The position numbers and the translations under genes were made by a program. From Gammaproteobacteria bacterium (GTDB taxonomy: Bacteria > Pseudomonadota > Gammaproteobacteria > SURF-13), in contig JAMDBH010000132.1 of the NCBI GenBank assembly GCA_023487615.1, forward strand, positions 1 through 13,219: 13,219 nucleotides of DNA, read 5' to 3'. The first letter of the stretch is position 1. Each line of letters starts with the position of its first letter. Positions 5,834 through 13,219 of this stretch are shown here, piece after piece. The notes under the pieces were generated by a model. The model did not search any database and was not told the origin of the DNA. It saw nothing but the letters and a program-made list of their open reading frames with translations.

Positions 5834-5865
5834 GATGGGTTACGCTTACGCTCCGCCCATCCTAC
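5834..5865 (-). repeat. REP copy D
   Basis: The fourth copy, in the same orientation as A and C, with 31 of 32 bases identical. The single change (CCGCCCATC for CCACCCATC) turns one stem pair into a G-T wobble. It marks the right end of the accessory island, 43 bases before the permease start. Copies A and D are direct repeats bounding about 2.6 kb. Confidence 0.85.
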
Positions 5866-5908
5866 GCACTGATGATAGACTACCGGACAACTCACCAAGT
5901 GTTCTTTG

Positions 5909-7174
5909 ATGCAGCTTAAAGACTACCTCCACATCTTCACCAACCGCCGCGTGGCGGTGGTGTTGCTGCTTGGATTTTCCTCGGGGCTGCCGCTGGCGCT
6001 TTCTGGCGGCACGTTGCAGGCGTGGATGACGACTGCGGGGGTGGACTTGAAAACCATCGGCATCTTCACGCTGGTGGGTTTGCCGTACACGCTCAAATTT
6101 CTCTGGGCGCCGTTCATGGATCGGTTTGTGCCGCCGTGGCTGGGGCGGCGGCGCGGCTGGATGGTCGCCATGCAGGTGGCGCTCATGCTGGGTATCGCGG
6201 CGATGGGATTGGGTTCGCCGCAGCACGCGCTGTGGGCCTTGGCGGCGCTCGCCGTGTTTGTCGCCTTCACTTCGGCTTCGCAGGACATTGCCTTCGATGC
6301 CTATCGCGCCGATGTGCTGCGCCCGGCGGAGCGCGGCGTGGGCGCGGCGGTGTCGGTGATGGGCTATCGCATCGCCATGCTGGTGTCGGGTGCGGGCGCC
6401 TTGATTCTCGCCGACCACTTCGGCTGGCACACGACGTATCTCATCCTCGCGGGGTTGATGATGATAGGCGTCATCGCCACACTGCTCGGCCCGGAGCCGG
6501 ACGGGCACATCATTCCGCCGCGCAGCTTGCAGGAGGCGGTGACCGGGCCAATAAAAGAGTTTGTCACGCGCCATTCACTCGCAGGCGCAGCGTGGATACT
6601 GCTGTTGATTGTGCTGTACAAGTTCGGCGATGCCTTCGCGGGGACATTAAGCACTGCCTTTCTGCTGCGCGGTGTGGACTTTTCCCTGAGCGAGGTGGGC
6701 GCGGTCAACAAGGGGCTGGGTTTGCTTGCGTTGATCGTGGGCGCGCTGTTCGGCGGCGCGCTGCTGCCGAAGCTTGGGCTCTACCGCGCCTTGATGCTGT
6801 TCGGCGTGTTGCAGGCCGTTTCCAACCTCAGCTTCATGGCGCTGGCGTGGGTGGGCAAGAGTTACGCGCTGCTCGTCGCCGCCGTGGTGTTTGAACAGGT
6901 GAGCGGCGGCATGGGCACGGCGGCCTTTGTCGCGCTACTCATGGCGCTGTGCGATCATCGCTATACGGCCACGCAGTTCGCGTTGTTTTCCGCGCTGGCC
7001 GCGTTCGGCCGGCAATACCTCGGCCCGCCCGCGGGATTGCTCGCCGACGAGTTGGGCTGGGTGATTTTCTTCTTCATCACCGCACTCGCCGCGCTGCCGG
7101 GATTGTGGCTGCTGCGCGTGATGAAGAACGACATAGCTCAACTCGACCAAGACAAAAACAACGCAGCGCCATAA
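5909..7174 (+). CDS. ampG: AmpG-like muropeptide permease (major facilitator superfamily)
   Basis: Inner-membrane proton-driven permease expected to import GlcNAc-anhydroMurNAc peptides released from the cell wall, feeding peptidoglycan recycling. The N-terminal signature GFSSGLPLALSGGTLQAWM (residues 22-40) is the AmpG hallmark, followed by GLPYTLKFLWAPFMDR and SASQDIAFDAYRADVL. About 12 hydrophobic segments are visible. At 421 residues it is shorter than E. coli AmpG (491), lacking the two extra C-terminal helices, as in many proteobacterial versions. The ATG at 5909 is preferred to an in-frame TTG just before it; no good Shine-Dalgarno is present. Highly GC-rich codon use, unlike the island on its left, places it in the core genome. 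No ampC or ampR is seen nearby. Substrate is inferred from family. Confidence 0.88.
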   Translation: MQLKDYLHIFTNRRVAVVLLLGFSSGLPLALSGGTLQAWMTTAGVDLKTIGIFTLVGLPYTLKFLWAPFMDRFVPPWLGRRRGWMVAMQVALMLGIAAMGLGSPQHALWALAALAVFVAFTSASQDIAFDAYRADVLRPAERGVGAAVSVMGYRIAMLVSGAGALILADHFGWHTTYLILAGLMMIGVIATLLGPEPDGHIIPPRSLQEAVTGPIKEFVTRHSLAGAAWILLLIVLYKFGDAFAGTLSTAFLLRGVDFSLSEVGAVNKGLGLLALIVGALFGGALLPKLGLYRALMLFGVLQAVSNLSFMALAWVGKSYALLVAAVVFEQVSGGMGTAAFVALLMALCDHRYTATQFALFSALAAFGRQYLGPPAGLLADELGWVIFFFITALAALPGLWLLRVMKNDIAQLDQDKNNAAP

Positions 7175-7194
7175 GCAGCATCTGCTGATTTTCT
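7174..7194 (+). terminator. Weak terminator-like hairpin after the permease
   Basis: AGCAG-CAT-CTGCT followed by GATTTTCTT begins at the last base of the stop codon. The five-base stem is short, so termination would be partial at best. Confidence 0.3.
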
Positions 7195-7231
7195 TACCCC
7201 GTATTACGCCGGCATTAACTTCCTTGATGGG

Positions 7232-7245
7232 TTGATCTGCATCAA
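7232..7245. promoter_or_regulatory. FNR/ANR/DNR-type binding site
   Basis: TTGAT-CTGC-ATCAA matches the FNR-family consensus TTGAT-N4-ATCAA in all ten defined positions. Its centre (7238.5) is 41.5 bases before the start site predicted from the -10 box at 7268, the exact position of a class II FNR-activated promoter. It should switch on the heme-porin-like gene at low oxygen, or with NO or nitrite if a DNR-type protein is used. Confidence 0.85.
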
Positions 7246-7267
7246 GGCCTGATGTGATTCACCCTCC

Positions 7268-7273
7268 TAGCAT
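7268..7273 (+). promoter_or_regulatory. -10 box of the FNR-dependent promoter
   Basis: TAGCAT matches TATAAT at four positions. It lies 22 bases after the FNR box, as in class II promoters, where FNR replaces a good -35. Transcription would start near 7280, giving a 74-base leader. Confidence 0.55.
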
Positions 7274-7353
7274 GAAACTGATTTTGGCACGGCGCTTGTT
7301 ATCGCGCCGCAGCCGGAATAAATCATTTTCACCAACCAAAGGAGGAACACATC

Positions 7354-8655
7354 ATGTTGCGGTCATTCATTCATCTCGTGCAAAGCTGGCGCGCGTTAGG
7401 CGTCATGGCGCTGCTGTTTCAAATCAGTCTTTTTACACCCTCGGCGCACGCCATTCCGGTGTTCGCGCGGCAATACAATTTGACCTGTATCACCTGCCAT
7501 GCGGCTTTCCCCAGGCTGAACAGCTTCGGCAAACAATTCATCAGCGATAACTACCGTCTGCCCGGCTGGAAGGACACCACGGCGGATATCGGTGATGACA
7601 TGCTGGCGCTGCCGAAGTTTCCGCCGCTTGCGCTGCGCGCGCAGGCCTACGTGACGGAGCGGCAGGGCAAGGAGACAAACCCGGTGACCGGAGCGGGCAA
7701 TAGCGCGAACTTCGATTTCCAGTCGCCGTATCTCATCAAGCTGCTCTCCAGCGCTCCGCTGTCGGATCATATCACCTATTATTTCTACGGCATCTTCGCC
7801 GAGAAGGGCGATAATGGCACGGCGCTGATCGAGGACGCATGGTTCAGGCACGACGATCTGGGCGGAAGCGGCATCGGCGCGATGCTCGGCCAGTTTCAGC
7901 TTTCCGACCTGATGTTCCCGCGTGAGACGCGCTTGACCGTGCAGGATTTCATGGCCTACCGCATGGCGGGCATCACCTATGACCGCGGCATTGTGTTTGA
8001 CCGCGACGTGGGCCCGCTGTCGCTTTCGCTCGGCGCGGTGAACGGCAGCGGCATAAGCCAGAATTTCAGCGTCAACAGCCCCGGCTACTCGCGCCCGGAC
8101 AAGTTGTTTGACAACGACCTCCAGAAAACCGTGTTCGGGCGCCTGGGCGCGGAGTTCGGCCCGGTCAGCGCGGGACTGTTCGGTCTGGCGGGCAAGCAGA
8201 AAAGCATCGCGACGGGCAGCGCGGGCACGGTCACCGGCACGCGCAGCACCAGCAAGTACACCTTGGGACTGGATGCCTCAGGGGATAACGGCAAACTGTA
8301 TTGGTTCGGCCAGGTGCTGTGGAACAAGTGGGACAAGTTCCTGGATCTGAACCCGGACAAGTCCTACAACTGGTACGGCGGTTTCGCGGGTGCGGATTAC
8401 GTTTACAATGACCGCTGGACCTTCTCGCTGCTCTACAACTACAACAACGCCAATGACTTCAAAAACACCGGCACGGTGTTCGAGGGCATAGACATGAACA
8501 CCATCACGGCGACCGCGTCGTATTATTTCATGCGCAACGTGAAGGGCATCATGGAGGCGACCGTGGATTTTCAGAAGAAGGATAACGATGCCGACTTTGT
8601 CGGGCATGAAAGCAAGGAAGGCTATCTTTTGATCGGCATTGATGCGGCGTTCTAG
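7354..8655 (+). CDS. Secreted monoheme c-type cytochrome fused to an outer-membrane barrel-like domain (Cyc2-like layout)
   Basis: A protein of 433 residues with a Sec signal peptide (hydrophobic 17-27, cleavage after AHA at 33). Just after it lies IPVFARQYNLTCITCHAAFPRLNSFGKQF, with one heme-binding CxxCH at 45-49. The rest alternates polar and hydrophobic residues with many Gly, Tyr, Phe and Asn, as in beta-barrels (YRMAGITYDRGIVF, KLYWFGQVLWNKWDKF, WTFSLLYNYNNAND, TATASYYFMRN), and ends in GYLLIGIDAAF with a terminal Phe typical of BAM substrates. This layout, including F-A-R-Q before CxxCH and FP-L-FG after it, resembles Cyc2, the fused cytochrome-porin of iron oxidisers. Assignment to that family and to extracellular electron transfer is inference. 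A strong GGAGG lies eight bases before the ATG. An FNR promoter precedes it, a perfect terminator follows, and it is monocistronic. Confidence 0.82.
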   Translation: MLRSFIHLVQSWRALGVMALLFQISLFTPSAHAIPVFARQYNLTCITCHAAFPRLNSFGKQFISDNYRLPGWKDTTADIGDDMLALPKFPPLALRAQAYVTERQGKETNPVTGAGNSANFDFQSPYLIKLLSSAPLSDHITYYFYGIFAEKGDNGTALIEDAWFRHDDLGGSGIGAMLGQFQLSDLMFPRETRLTVQDFMAYRMAGITYDRGIVFDRDVGPLSLSLGAVNGSGISQNFSVNSPGYSRPDKLFDNDLQKTVFGRLGAEFGPVSAGLFGLAGKQKSIATGSAGTVTGTRSTSKYTLGLDASGDNGKLYWFGQVLWNKWDKFLDLNPDKSYNWYGGFAGADYVYNDRWTFSLLYNYNNANDFKNTGTVFEGIDMNTITATASYYFMRNVKGIMEATVDFQKKDNDADFVGHESKEGYLLIGIDAAF

Positions 8656-8665
8656 CCCGTGTGAG

Positions 8666-8694
8666 CCCGGCGGCTGTACAGCCGCCGGGTTTTT
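8666..8694 (+). terminator. Strong rho-independent terminator of the heme-porin-like gene
   Basis: CCCGGCGGCT-GTAC-AGCCGCCGGG is a 24-base perfect palindrome followed by T5. It separates this gene from the convergent metW, which ends at 8703. The minus strand has no T-run after the stem, so it serves mainly the plus-strand gene. Confidence 0.95.
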
Positions 8695-8702
8695 CTGCTT
8701 GG

Positions 8703-9329
8703 TTAATCAGAAACTTCTTGACTCTTGCGTCCGTTACGAAAGCGATACAGCGCAATCTCGCTCAGCAGATTAGGCAACAGCTTCATCCCCATGCTGGTGC
8801 GGTGCGCCTGATCCACCACGGTACGTTGCAGGATCACGATGCCTTTTTTCGCGCACAGGTTTTCAAAGTCCTTGAGCGTGCACAGGTGGATGTTGGGCGT
8901 GTTGTACCAGTCATTGGGCAGGTTGCGCGACACCGGCATGTGCCCGCCGAGCGCGATTTGCAGGCGGTTGCGCCAGTGACCGAAATTGGGGAAGCTCACG
9001 ATGCCTTCGCTTCCCACGTGCAGCATTTCGTCCAGTAAGCGCTCCGGGTAGCGCACCGCCTGCAAGGTGAGTGACAGAATCACGTAATCAAACGAATCGG
9101 CGTCAAAAAAATCCGCCAAACCGGCATCGAGGTCGCTCTGAATCACGTTTACCTTGGCCTCGACGCATTTGAGGATTTTATCCTGATCCAGTTCCAGGCC
9201 GTAGCCGGTGACCTCGCGCGTGGCGTTGAGGTACGACAACAGCGCGCCGTCGCCGCAGCCGAGATCGAGCACGCGGCTTTGGGGCGCGATCCACTCGCTG
9301 ATGATCTCAAGATCGGGACGCAGGGCCAT
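8703..9329 (-). CDS. metW: MetW, methyltransferase-like methionine biosynthesis protein
   Basis: Class I SAM-dependent methyltransferase-fold protein of 208 residues that works with MetX in the acylation of homoserine; its exact biochemical role is not settled. The SAM-binding motif I is clear (RVLDLGCGDGALL, residues 19-31), followed by the acidic strand end GLELD near 44-48 and FDYVILSLTLQAV near 79-91. MetW-type conserved blocks EGIVSFPNFGHWRNRL and LPNDWYNTPNIHLCTLKDFE are present. Its ATG shares one base with the TAA stop of metX (TAATG), so translation is coupled and the two proteins are made together. It converges on the heme-porin-like gene across the terminator at 8666. Confidence 0.95.
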   Translation of the reverse strand: MALRPDLEIISEWIAPQSRVLDLGCGDGALLSYLNATREVTGYGLELDQDKILKCVEAKVNVIQSDLDAGLADFFDADSFDYVILSLTLQAVRYPERLLDEMLHVGSEGIVSFPNFGHWRNRLQIALGGHMPVSRNLPNDWYNTPNIHLCTLKDFENLCAKKGIVILQRTVVDQAHRTSMGMKLLPNLLSEIALYRFRNGRKSQEVSD

Positions 9330-10477
9330 TACACGCCCGCCTCTGCGGCCACGCGCTCCATATAGGCGCGCAGCAGCGCCTGGTAGCGCGGATTGGGTAT
9401 GAGAAAGGCGTCATGCCCTTCGTGCGAGGTGATCTCGGCGTAGCTCACGTCGTGATCGTTATCCAGCAGCGCGCGCACGATCTCGCGCGAGCGCACCGGC
9501 GGGAAGCGCCAGTCGCTGGTGAAGGCCAGCACCAGAAATCCCGCCTGGGCGTTTTTCAACGCCGCCGCCAGATCATGATCGAAATCGGCGGCGGGATCAA
9601 AATAATCCAGCGCCTTGGTCATGAGCAGGTAGGTATTGGCGTCAAAGCGCTCGACAAACGACTGGCCCTGATAGCGCAGATAGCTCTCAACCTGGAATTC
9701 CACGTCGAAACCGAAACCGAGCTTGCCTTCGCGCAACTCGCGCCCGAACTTGGCGCGCATCGCGTCATCGGAAAGATAGGTGATGTGGCCGAGCATGCGC
9801 GCCAGCATCAGCCCGCGGCGTGGCGTCACGTTGTGTTCATAATAATGGCCGGCGTGAAAATCGGGGTCGGACATGATGGCCTGGCGCGCCACCTCATTGA
9901 ACGCGATATTCTGCGCGGAAAGCTTGCTTGCGGCGGCGATCACCAGCGCGTGGCGCAGTCCGTCCGGATAATCCATCGCCCATTGCAAGCTCTGCATCCC
10001 GCCCAGACTCCCGCCTATCACCGCCGCCCACTGCTTTACGCCCAGCGCATCGCCCAGGCGCTTCTGGCTCCGCACCCAGTCGCGCACCGTGATGATGGGG
10101 AAGTCGGGGCCGTAGGGCTTGCCGGTGGCGGGATTCACGCTCACCGGACCGGTGGAGCCCCTGCAGCCGCCGAGATTATTCAGCGACACCACAAAGAAGC
10201 GCCGCGTATCAAACGGCTTGCCGGGACCGATGCAGGAATCCCACCAGCCGGGTTTTTTGTCCTGCGGCGTATGATAGCCCGCGGCGTGATGATCGCCGGA
10301 CAGCGCGTGACAGATCAGCACCGCGTTGGAACGCGCCGCGTTCAACTCGCCGTAAGTTTCATAAACCAGCTCGTAGCTCTCCAGCGTGCGCCCGCAGTCG
10401 AGCGCCAGCGGCGCGCTGAAACGCAACGTCTGCGGCGTGATGATGCCGATGGAGTCAGCGGGAATAGTTACGGGCAT
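9329..10477 (-). CDS. metX: Homoserine O-acyltransferase (MetX; acetyl or succinyl donor)
   Basis: Acylates homoserine to start methionine synthesis. Alpha/beta-hydrolase fold enzyme of 382 residues with a visible catalytic triad: S157 in the nucleophile elbow GGSLGGM, D322 in FTSDWRFP and H355 in HEGHDAF. The N-terminal block [17 protein letters not shown] and [13 protein letters not shown] are MetX hallmarks. The acyl donor is less certain. The closest remembered relative is Pseudomonas MetX, which uses succinyl-CoA, and the local sequence GGCRGSTGP is nearer to the succinyl group (GGCNGSSGP) than to the GGCxGTTGP of acetyl-CoA enzymes, so metXS is likely. The ATG at 10477 has a GGGGG stretch about ten bases upstream. 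No SAM riboswitch or MetJ box is apparent in the short leader. Confidence 0.95.
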   Translation of the reverse strand: MPVTIPADSIGIITPQTLRFSAPLALDCGRTLESYELVYETYGELNAARSNAVLICHALSGDHHAAGYHTPQDKKPGWWDSCIGPGKPFDTRRFFVVSLNNLGGCRGSTGPVSVNPATGKPYGPDFPIITVRDWVRSQKRLGDALGVKQWAAVIGGSLGGMQSLQWAMDYPDGLRHALVIAAASKLSAQNIAFNEVARQAIMSDPDFHAGHYYEHNVTPRRGLMLARMLGHITYLSDDAMRAKFGRELREGKLGFGFDVEFQVESYLRYQGQSFVERFDANTYLLMTKALDYFDPAADFDHDLAAALKNAQAGFLVLAFTSDWRFPPVRSREIVRALLDNDHDVSYAEITSHEGHDAFLIPNPRYQALLRAYMERVAAEAGV

Positions 10478-10549
10478 CGTGGTTCGGCCCCCTTCAAGGG
10501 GCGGGATAATCCAGTGAACGACATACAGCGCAAACGGATACCAGTATGT

Positions 10550-10654
10550 TCAAGACTCAAACTCTGAACGGGGAATGCCACTCTGCCGGATAATGGATAA
10601 AATCGTCCCTATCTTTAACTCGGCATGATTGGGTATGGGAACCGTAACAGTGCC
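10550..10654 (-). pseudogene. hicA: hicA toxin remnant (C-terminal 34 codons)
   Basis: Read one frame off from the hicB reading frame, the minus strand encodes GTVTVPIPNHAELKIGTI, then LSIIRQSGIPRSEFES and TGA. This is the typical C-terminus of HicA (YcfA) mRNA interferases (TVPVPNHxELKxGTLxxIxRQxGxxxxEF). Upstream in this frame comes a TAA immediately before GTV, so the N-terminal half with the catalytic GSH region is missing. The remnant cannot be made as a toxin. It overlaps the 3' end of the hicB reading frame. Confidence 0.85.
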
Positions 10655-10820
10655 TTATCTCATCGGGGTCCGCACATTCCAGAAACAACTCTACCGCCTC
10701 TTTTAAATTAGCGGTAGCCTCTTCTACTGTCGCACCTTGACTTGCGACATCGAGCTCCGGACAGAGCGCCACATACATCTCACCCTCCCGCTCCAGAATC
10801 GCAGTATAGCTTTGACTCAT
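10557..10820 (-). CDS. hicB: HicB-like antitoxin with its C-terminus replaced after a deletion
   Basis: Residues 1-55 (SYTAILEREGEMYVALCPELDVASQG, then TVEEATANLKEAVELFLECADPDEI) are a typical HicB partial RNase H-like fold that would mask the HicA toxin. After residue 55 the similarity stops. The last 32 residues (RHCYGSHTQSCRVKDRDD...) are an out-of-frame reading of the hicA 3' end, created by an internal deletion that joined hicB to hicA. From usual family lengths, about 15 HicB residues and about 40 HicA residues are missing. A good ribosome-binding site (GAGGAG, seven bases before the ATG) survives, so a chimeric protein may still be made; with no toxin left its value is doubtful. It follows ettA by 58 bases on the same strand, with a possible -10 TATTAT at 10861-10856 that could give it its own promoter. 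Confidence 0.82.
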   Translation of the reverse strand: MSQSYTAILEREGEMYVALCPELDVASQGATVEEATANLKEAVELFLECADPDEIRHCYGSHTQSCRVKDRDDFIHYPAEWHSPFRV

Positions 10821-10878
10821 GAGTTAGCTCCTCTTACAGTACTTTTCATGTGTGAATAATACCGCATTCCAAACCGCT

Positions 10879-12549
<1,671 letters not shown>

Positions 12550-12559
12550 AGAGACAGTT

Positions 12560-12642
12560 ACAAGTGGCAAGTAGCAAGTGATAAGGCGGCTATCATACTT
12601 GATATTTAGGCTTGTTATTACTGCTTGTTACTTGCTACTTGT
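12560..12642. repeat. Heptameric repeats in inverted orientation between the acetyltransferase gene and ettA
   Basis: The left arm (12561-12585) is a run of seven-base units on the plus strand: CAAGTGG, CAAGTAG, CAAGTGA, TAAG. The right arm (12611-12642), read on the minus strand, shows CAAGTAG, CAAGTAA, CAAGCAG. The outer 18-20 bases of the two arms pair with about two mismatches. The right arm is inside the acetyltransferase coding region and encodes its last residues. The layout resembles short tandemly repeated heptamers known from cyanobacteria and other bacteria. Confidence 0.65.
12592..12597 (-). promoter_or_regulatory. Possible -10 box of ettA
   Basis: TATGAT on the minus strand (12597 to 12592; five of six consensus bases) lies 42 bases before the ettA ATG, between the two arms of the heptamer inverted repeat. 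No convincing -35 is seen; the expected position falls in the repeat. Confidence 0.3.
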
Positions 12643-13136
12643 TTTTCCAGACGCAGCGCGGGGGCGTGATCTTCATAGTAATCGGCGATCTGCCGCACGG
12701 GCTGGAAGCCATCCTTTTGATAAAGGCGCAAGGCGGGGGCGTTGTCGGTGCGCACTTCGAGGCTCAGGCGCTGACAGCCGCGTCGCGTGGCGGCCTGTTC
12801 GGCGTGATGGAGCAGCGCGCGCGCGATGCCCCGGCCTTGATAACGAGGATGAACGATGACGGAGTAGAGCCGTGCTTGGGCTGAATTGCGCCGGTAGAGC
12901 AGCACCGTATCGCCCGCCACACACCCCGCCTCTTCATACACCCACACTTCGGCGCTGCCGCCTTGCAGCAGACGGCGGAAACTTTGCCGCGACAGGCGGT
13001 CGCCGGGAAAGTGGCGCTCCAGCGCAATCAAGGCGTCGAGATCGGTGAGCAGCGCGGCGCGTATTCCCGCGCCGCGCGCATCACTCTGTAGCTCCGCGCC
13101 GCCGGACGGCGCGGAGGCTGTATCAGCCTTGAGCAC
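12618..13136 (-). CDS. RimI-like GNAT N-acetyltransferase
   Basis: Acetyl-CoA-dependent transferase of the GNAT fold. Motif A for CoA pyrophosphate binding is clear: [25 protein letters not shown]. It is followed by [42 protein letters not shown], the motif B and Tyr-rich end seen in RimI-type enzymes. The substrate is unknown; RimI acetylates a ribosomal protein N-terminus, but this divergent member cannot be assigned. The start is uncertain: GTG at 13136 and TTG at 13166 both overlap the end of the upstream gene, and the domain proper begins only at [17 protein letters not shown]. The final residues QVASNKQ come from the heptamer repeat, not from the domain. In many relatives this GNAT domain continues into a C39-like peptidase domain (from memory), which is absent here. 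Confidence 0.82.
   Translation of the reverse strand: MLKADTASAPSGGAELQSDARGAGIRAALLTDLDALIALERHFPGDRLSRQSFRRLLQGGSAEVWVYEEAGCVAGDTVLLYRRNSAQARLYSVIVHPRYQGRGIARALLHHAEQAATRRGCQRLSLEVRTDNAPALRLYQKDGFQPVRQIADYYEDHAPALRLEKQVASNKQ
13092..13116. repeat. GC-rich hairpin just after the stop of the partial gene
   Basis: CTCCGCGCCG pairs with CGGCGCGGAG in a perfect 10-bp stem over the loop CCGGA. It lies seven bases past the stop of the partial gene and inside the 5' part of the acetyltransferase reading frame. No T-run follows on either strand, so it is not an intrinsic terminator; it may reduce read-through or translation into the acetyltransferase. Confidence 0.55.
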
Positions 13137-13219
13137 TGTAACGGCTGAGGGTGAACTTTTCGCCAAACAGCGCCGGGCGGTAACTCATCTTCACCTTGCG
13201 CAGGTTTTCCAGGAGATCG
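13123..13219 (-). CDS. C-terminal end of an unidentified protein (5' part outside the window)
   Basis: The minus strand from the window edge reads DLLENLRKVKMSYRPALFG, then [12 protein letters not shown] and TGA at 13125-13123. The frame is open to the edge and the acetyltransferase start candidates overlap its end, the usual picture of an upstream operon partner. In relatives a RimK-type ATP-grasp ligase often neighbours this kind of GNAT gene, but 31 residues are too few for me to confirm it. Confidence 0.6.
   Translation of the reverse strand, partial: DLLENLRKVKMSYRPALFGEKFTLSRYSAQG

Noticed and set aside
3223..5865. CRISPR array
   Set aside because: The four repeats are palindromic, differ in orientation, and are spaced by whole genes; there are no regular 30-40 base spacers and no cas genes.
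5846..6574. 242-codon frame on the minus strand across the permease gene
   Set aside because: Composition is dominated by Arg, His and Gln, with no domain; it is the shadow of the AmpG-like gene.
10491..10502. CCCCTT/AAGGGG mini-hairpin before metX as a riboswitch or terminator
   Set aside because: Only four stable pairs, no T-run, and no SAM-riboswitch features; it overlaps the probable ribosome-binding site of metX and is best read as part of the leader.
9413..10567. 384-codon open frame on the plus strand opposite metX
   Set aside because: As long as metX itself but with no motif; metX has a full catalytic triad and defines the coding strand.

Overview
The window looks like a gammaproteobacterial chromosome. 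The coding regions are mostly GC-rich. rpmG, pyrE and an exonuclease III/Crc-type gene lie close together, which recalls the pyrE-crc-rpmG neighbourhood of Pseudomonas. The metX-metW pair, an AmpG-type permease and EttA fit the same group. A perfect FNR/ANR-type box and a heme-porin gene suggest an organism that respires or grows chemotrophically at low oxygen. The genus cannot be fixed from the sequence.

Layout. 1-321: the end of a ribosomal operon (rpmG, L33), then a row of four hairpins, the last a clear intrinsic terminator. 322-2359 (minus): pyrE, then a membrane acyl-CoA desaturase with its own promoter, a candidate operator and a long C-terminal extension. 2428-3201 (plus): an exonuclease III homologue diverging from pyrE, with an intact active site. 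3202-5908: a lower-GC accessory island with four copies of one 32-bp palindromic repeat (REP). The repeats bracket a HEPN-motif protein, a REP-associated tyrosine transposase (RAYT), an HNH endonuclease and a small unknown protein translated just after it. 5909-7174: an AmpG-like permease. 7232-8694: an FNR-controlled promoter, a secreted monoheme protein with an outer-membrane barrel-like body (Cyc2-like layout), and a perfect terminator. 8703-10477 (minus): metX and metW, overlapping by one base. 10550-10820 (minus): a hicB-hicA toxin-antitoxin locus collapsed by an internal deletion. 10879-12549 (minus): ettA. 12560-12642: heptameric repeats in inverted orientation. 12618-13219 (minus): a RimI-like acetyltransferase and the last 31 codons of an unidentified upstream gene.

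Two parts deserve most attention. First, the REP/RAYT island: the transposase sits between two inverted copies of its presumed substrate, the repeats overlap the stop codons of two genes, and the cargo looks defence-like (HEPN, HNH). Second, the secreted heme-porin-like protein behind a class II FNR promoter, a candidate route for moving electrons across the outer membrane under low oxygen. The other genes are ordinary housekeeping functions: translation, pyrimidine and methionine synthesis, cell-wall recycling and ribosome gating. No gap between genes exceeds about 205 bases. No tRNA, rRNA or CRISPR array was seen.
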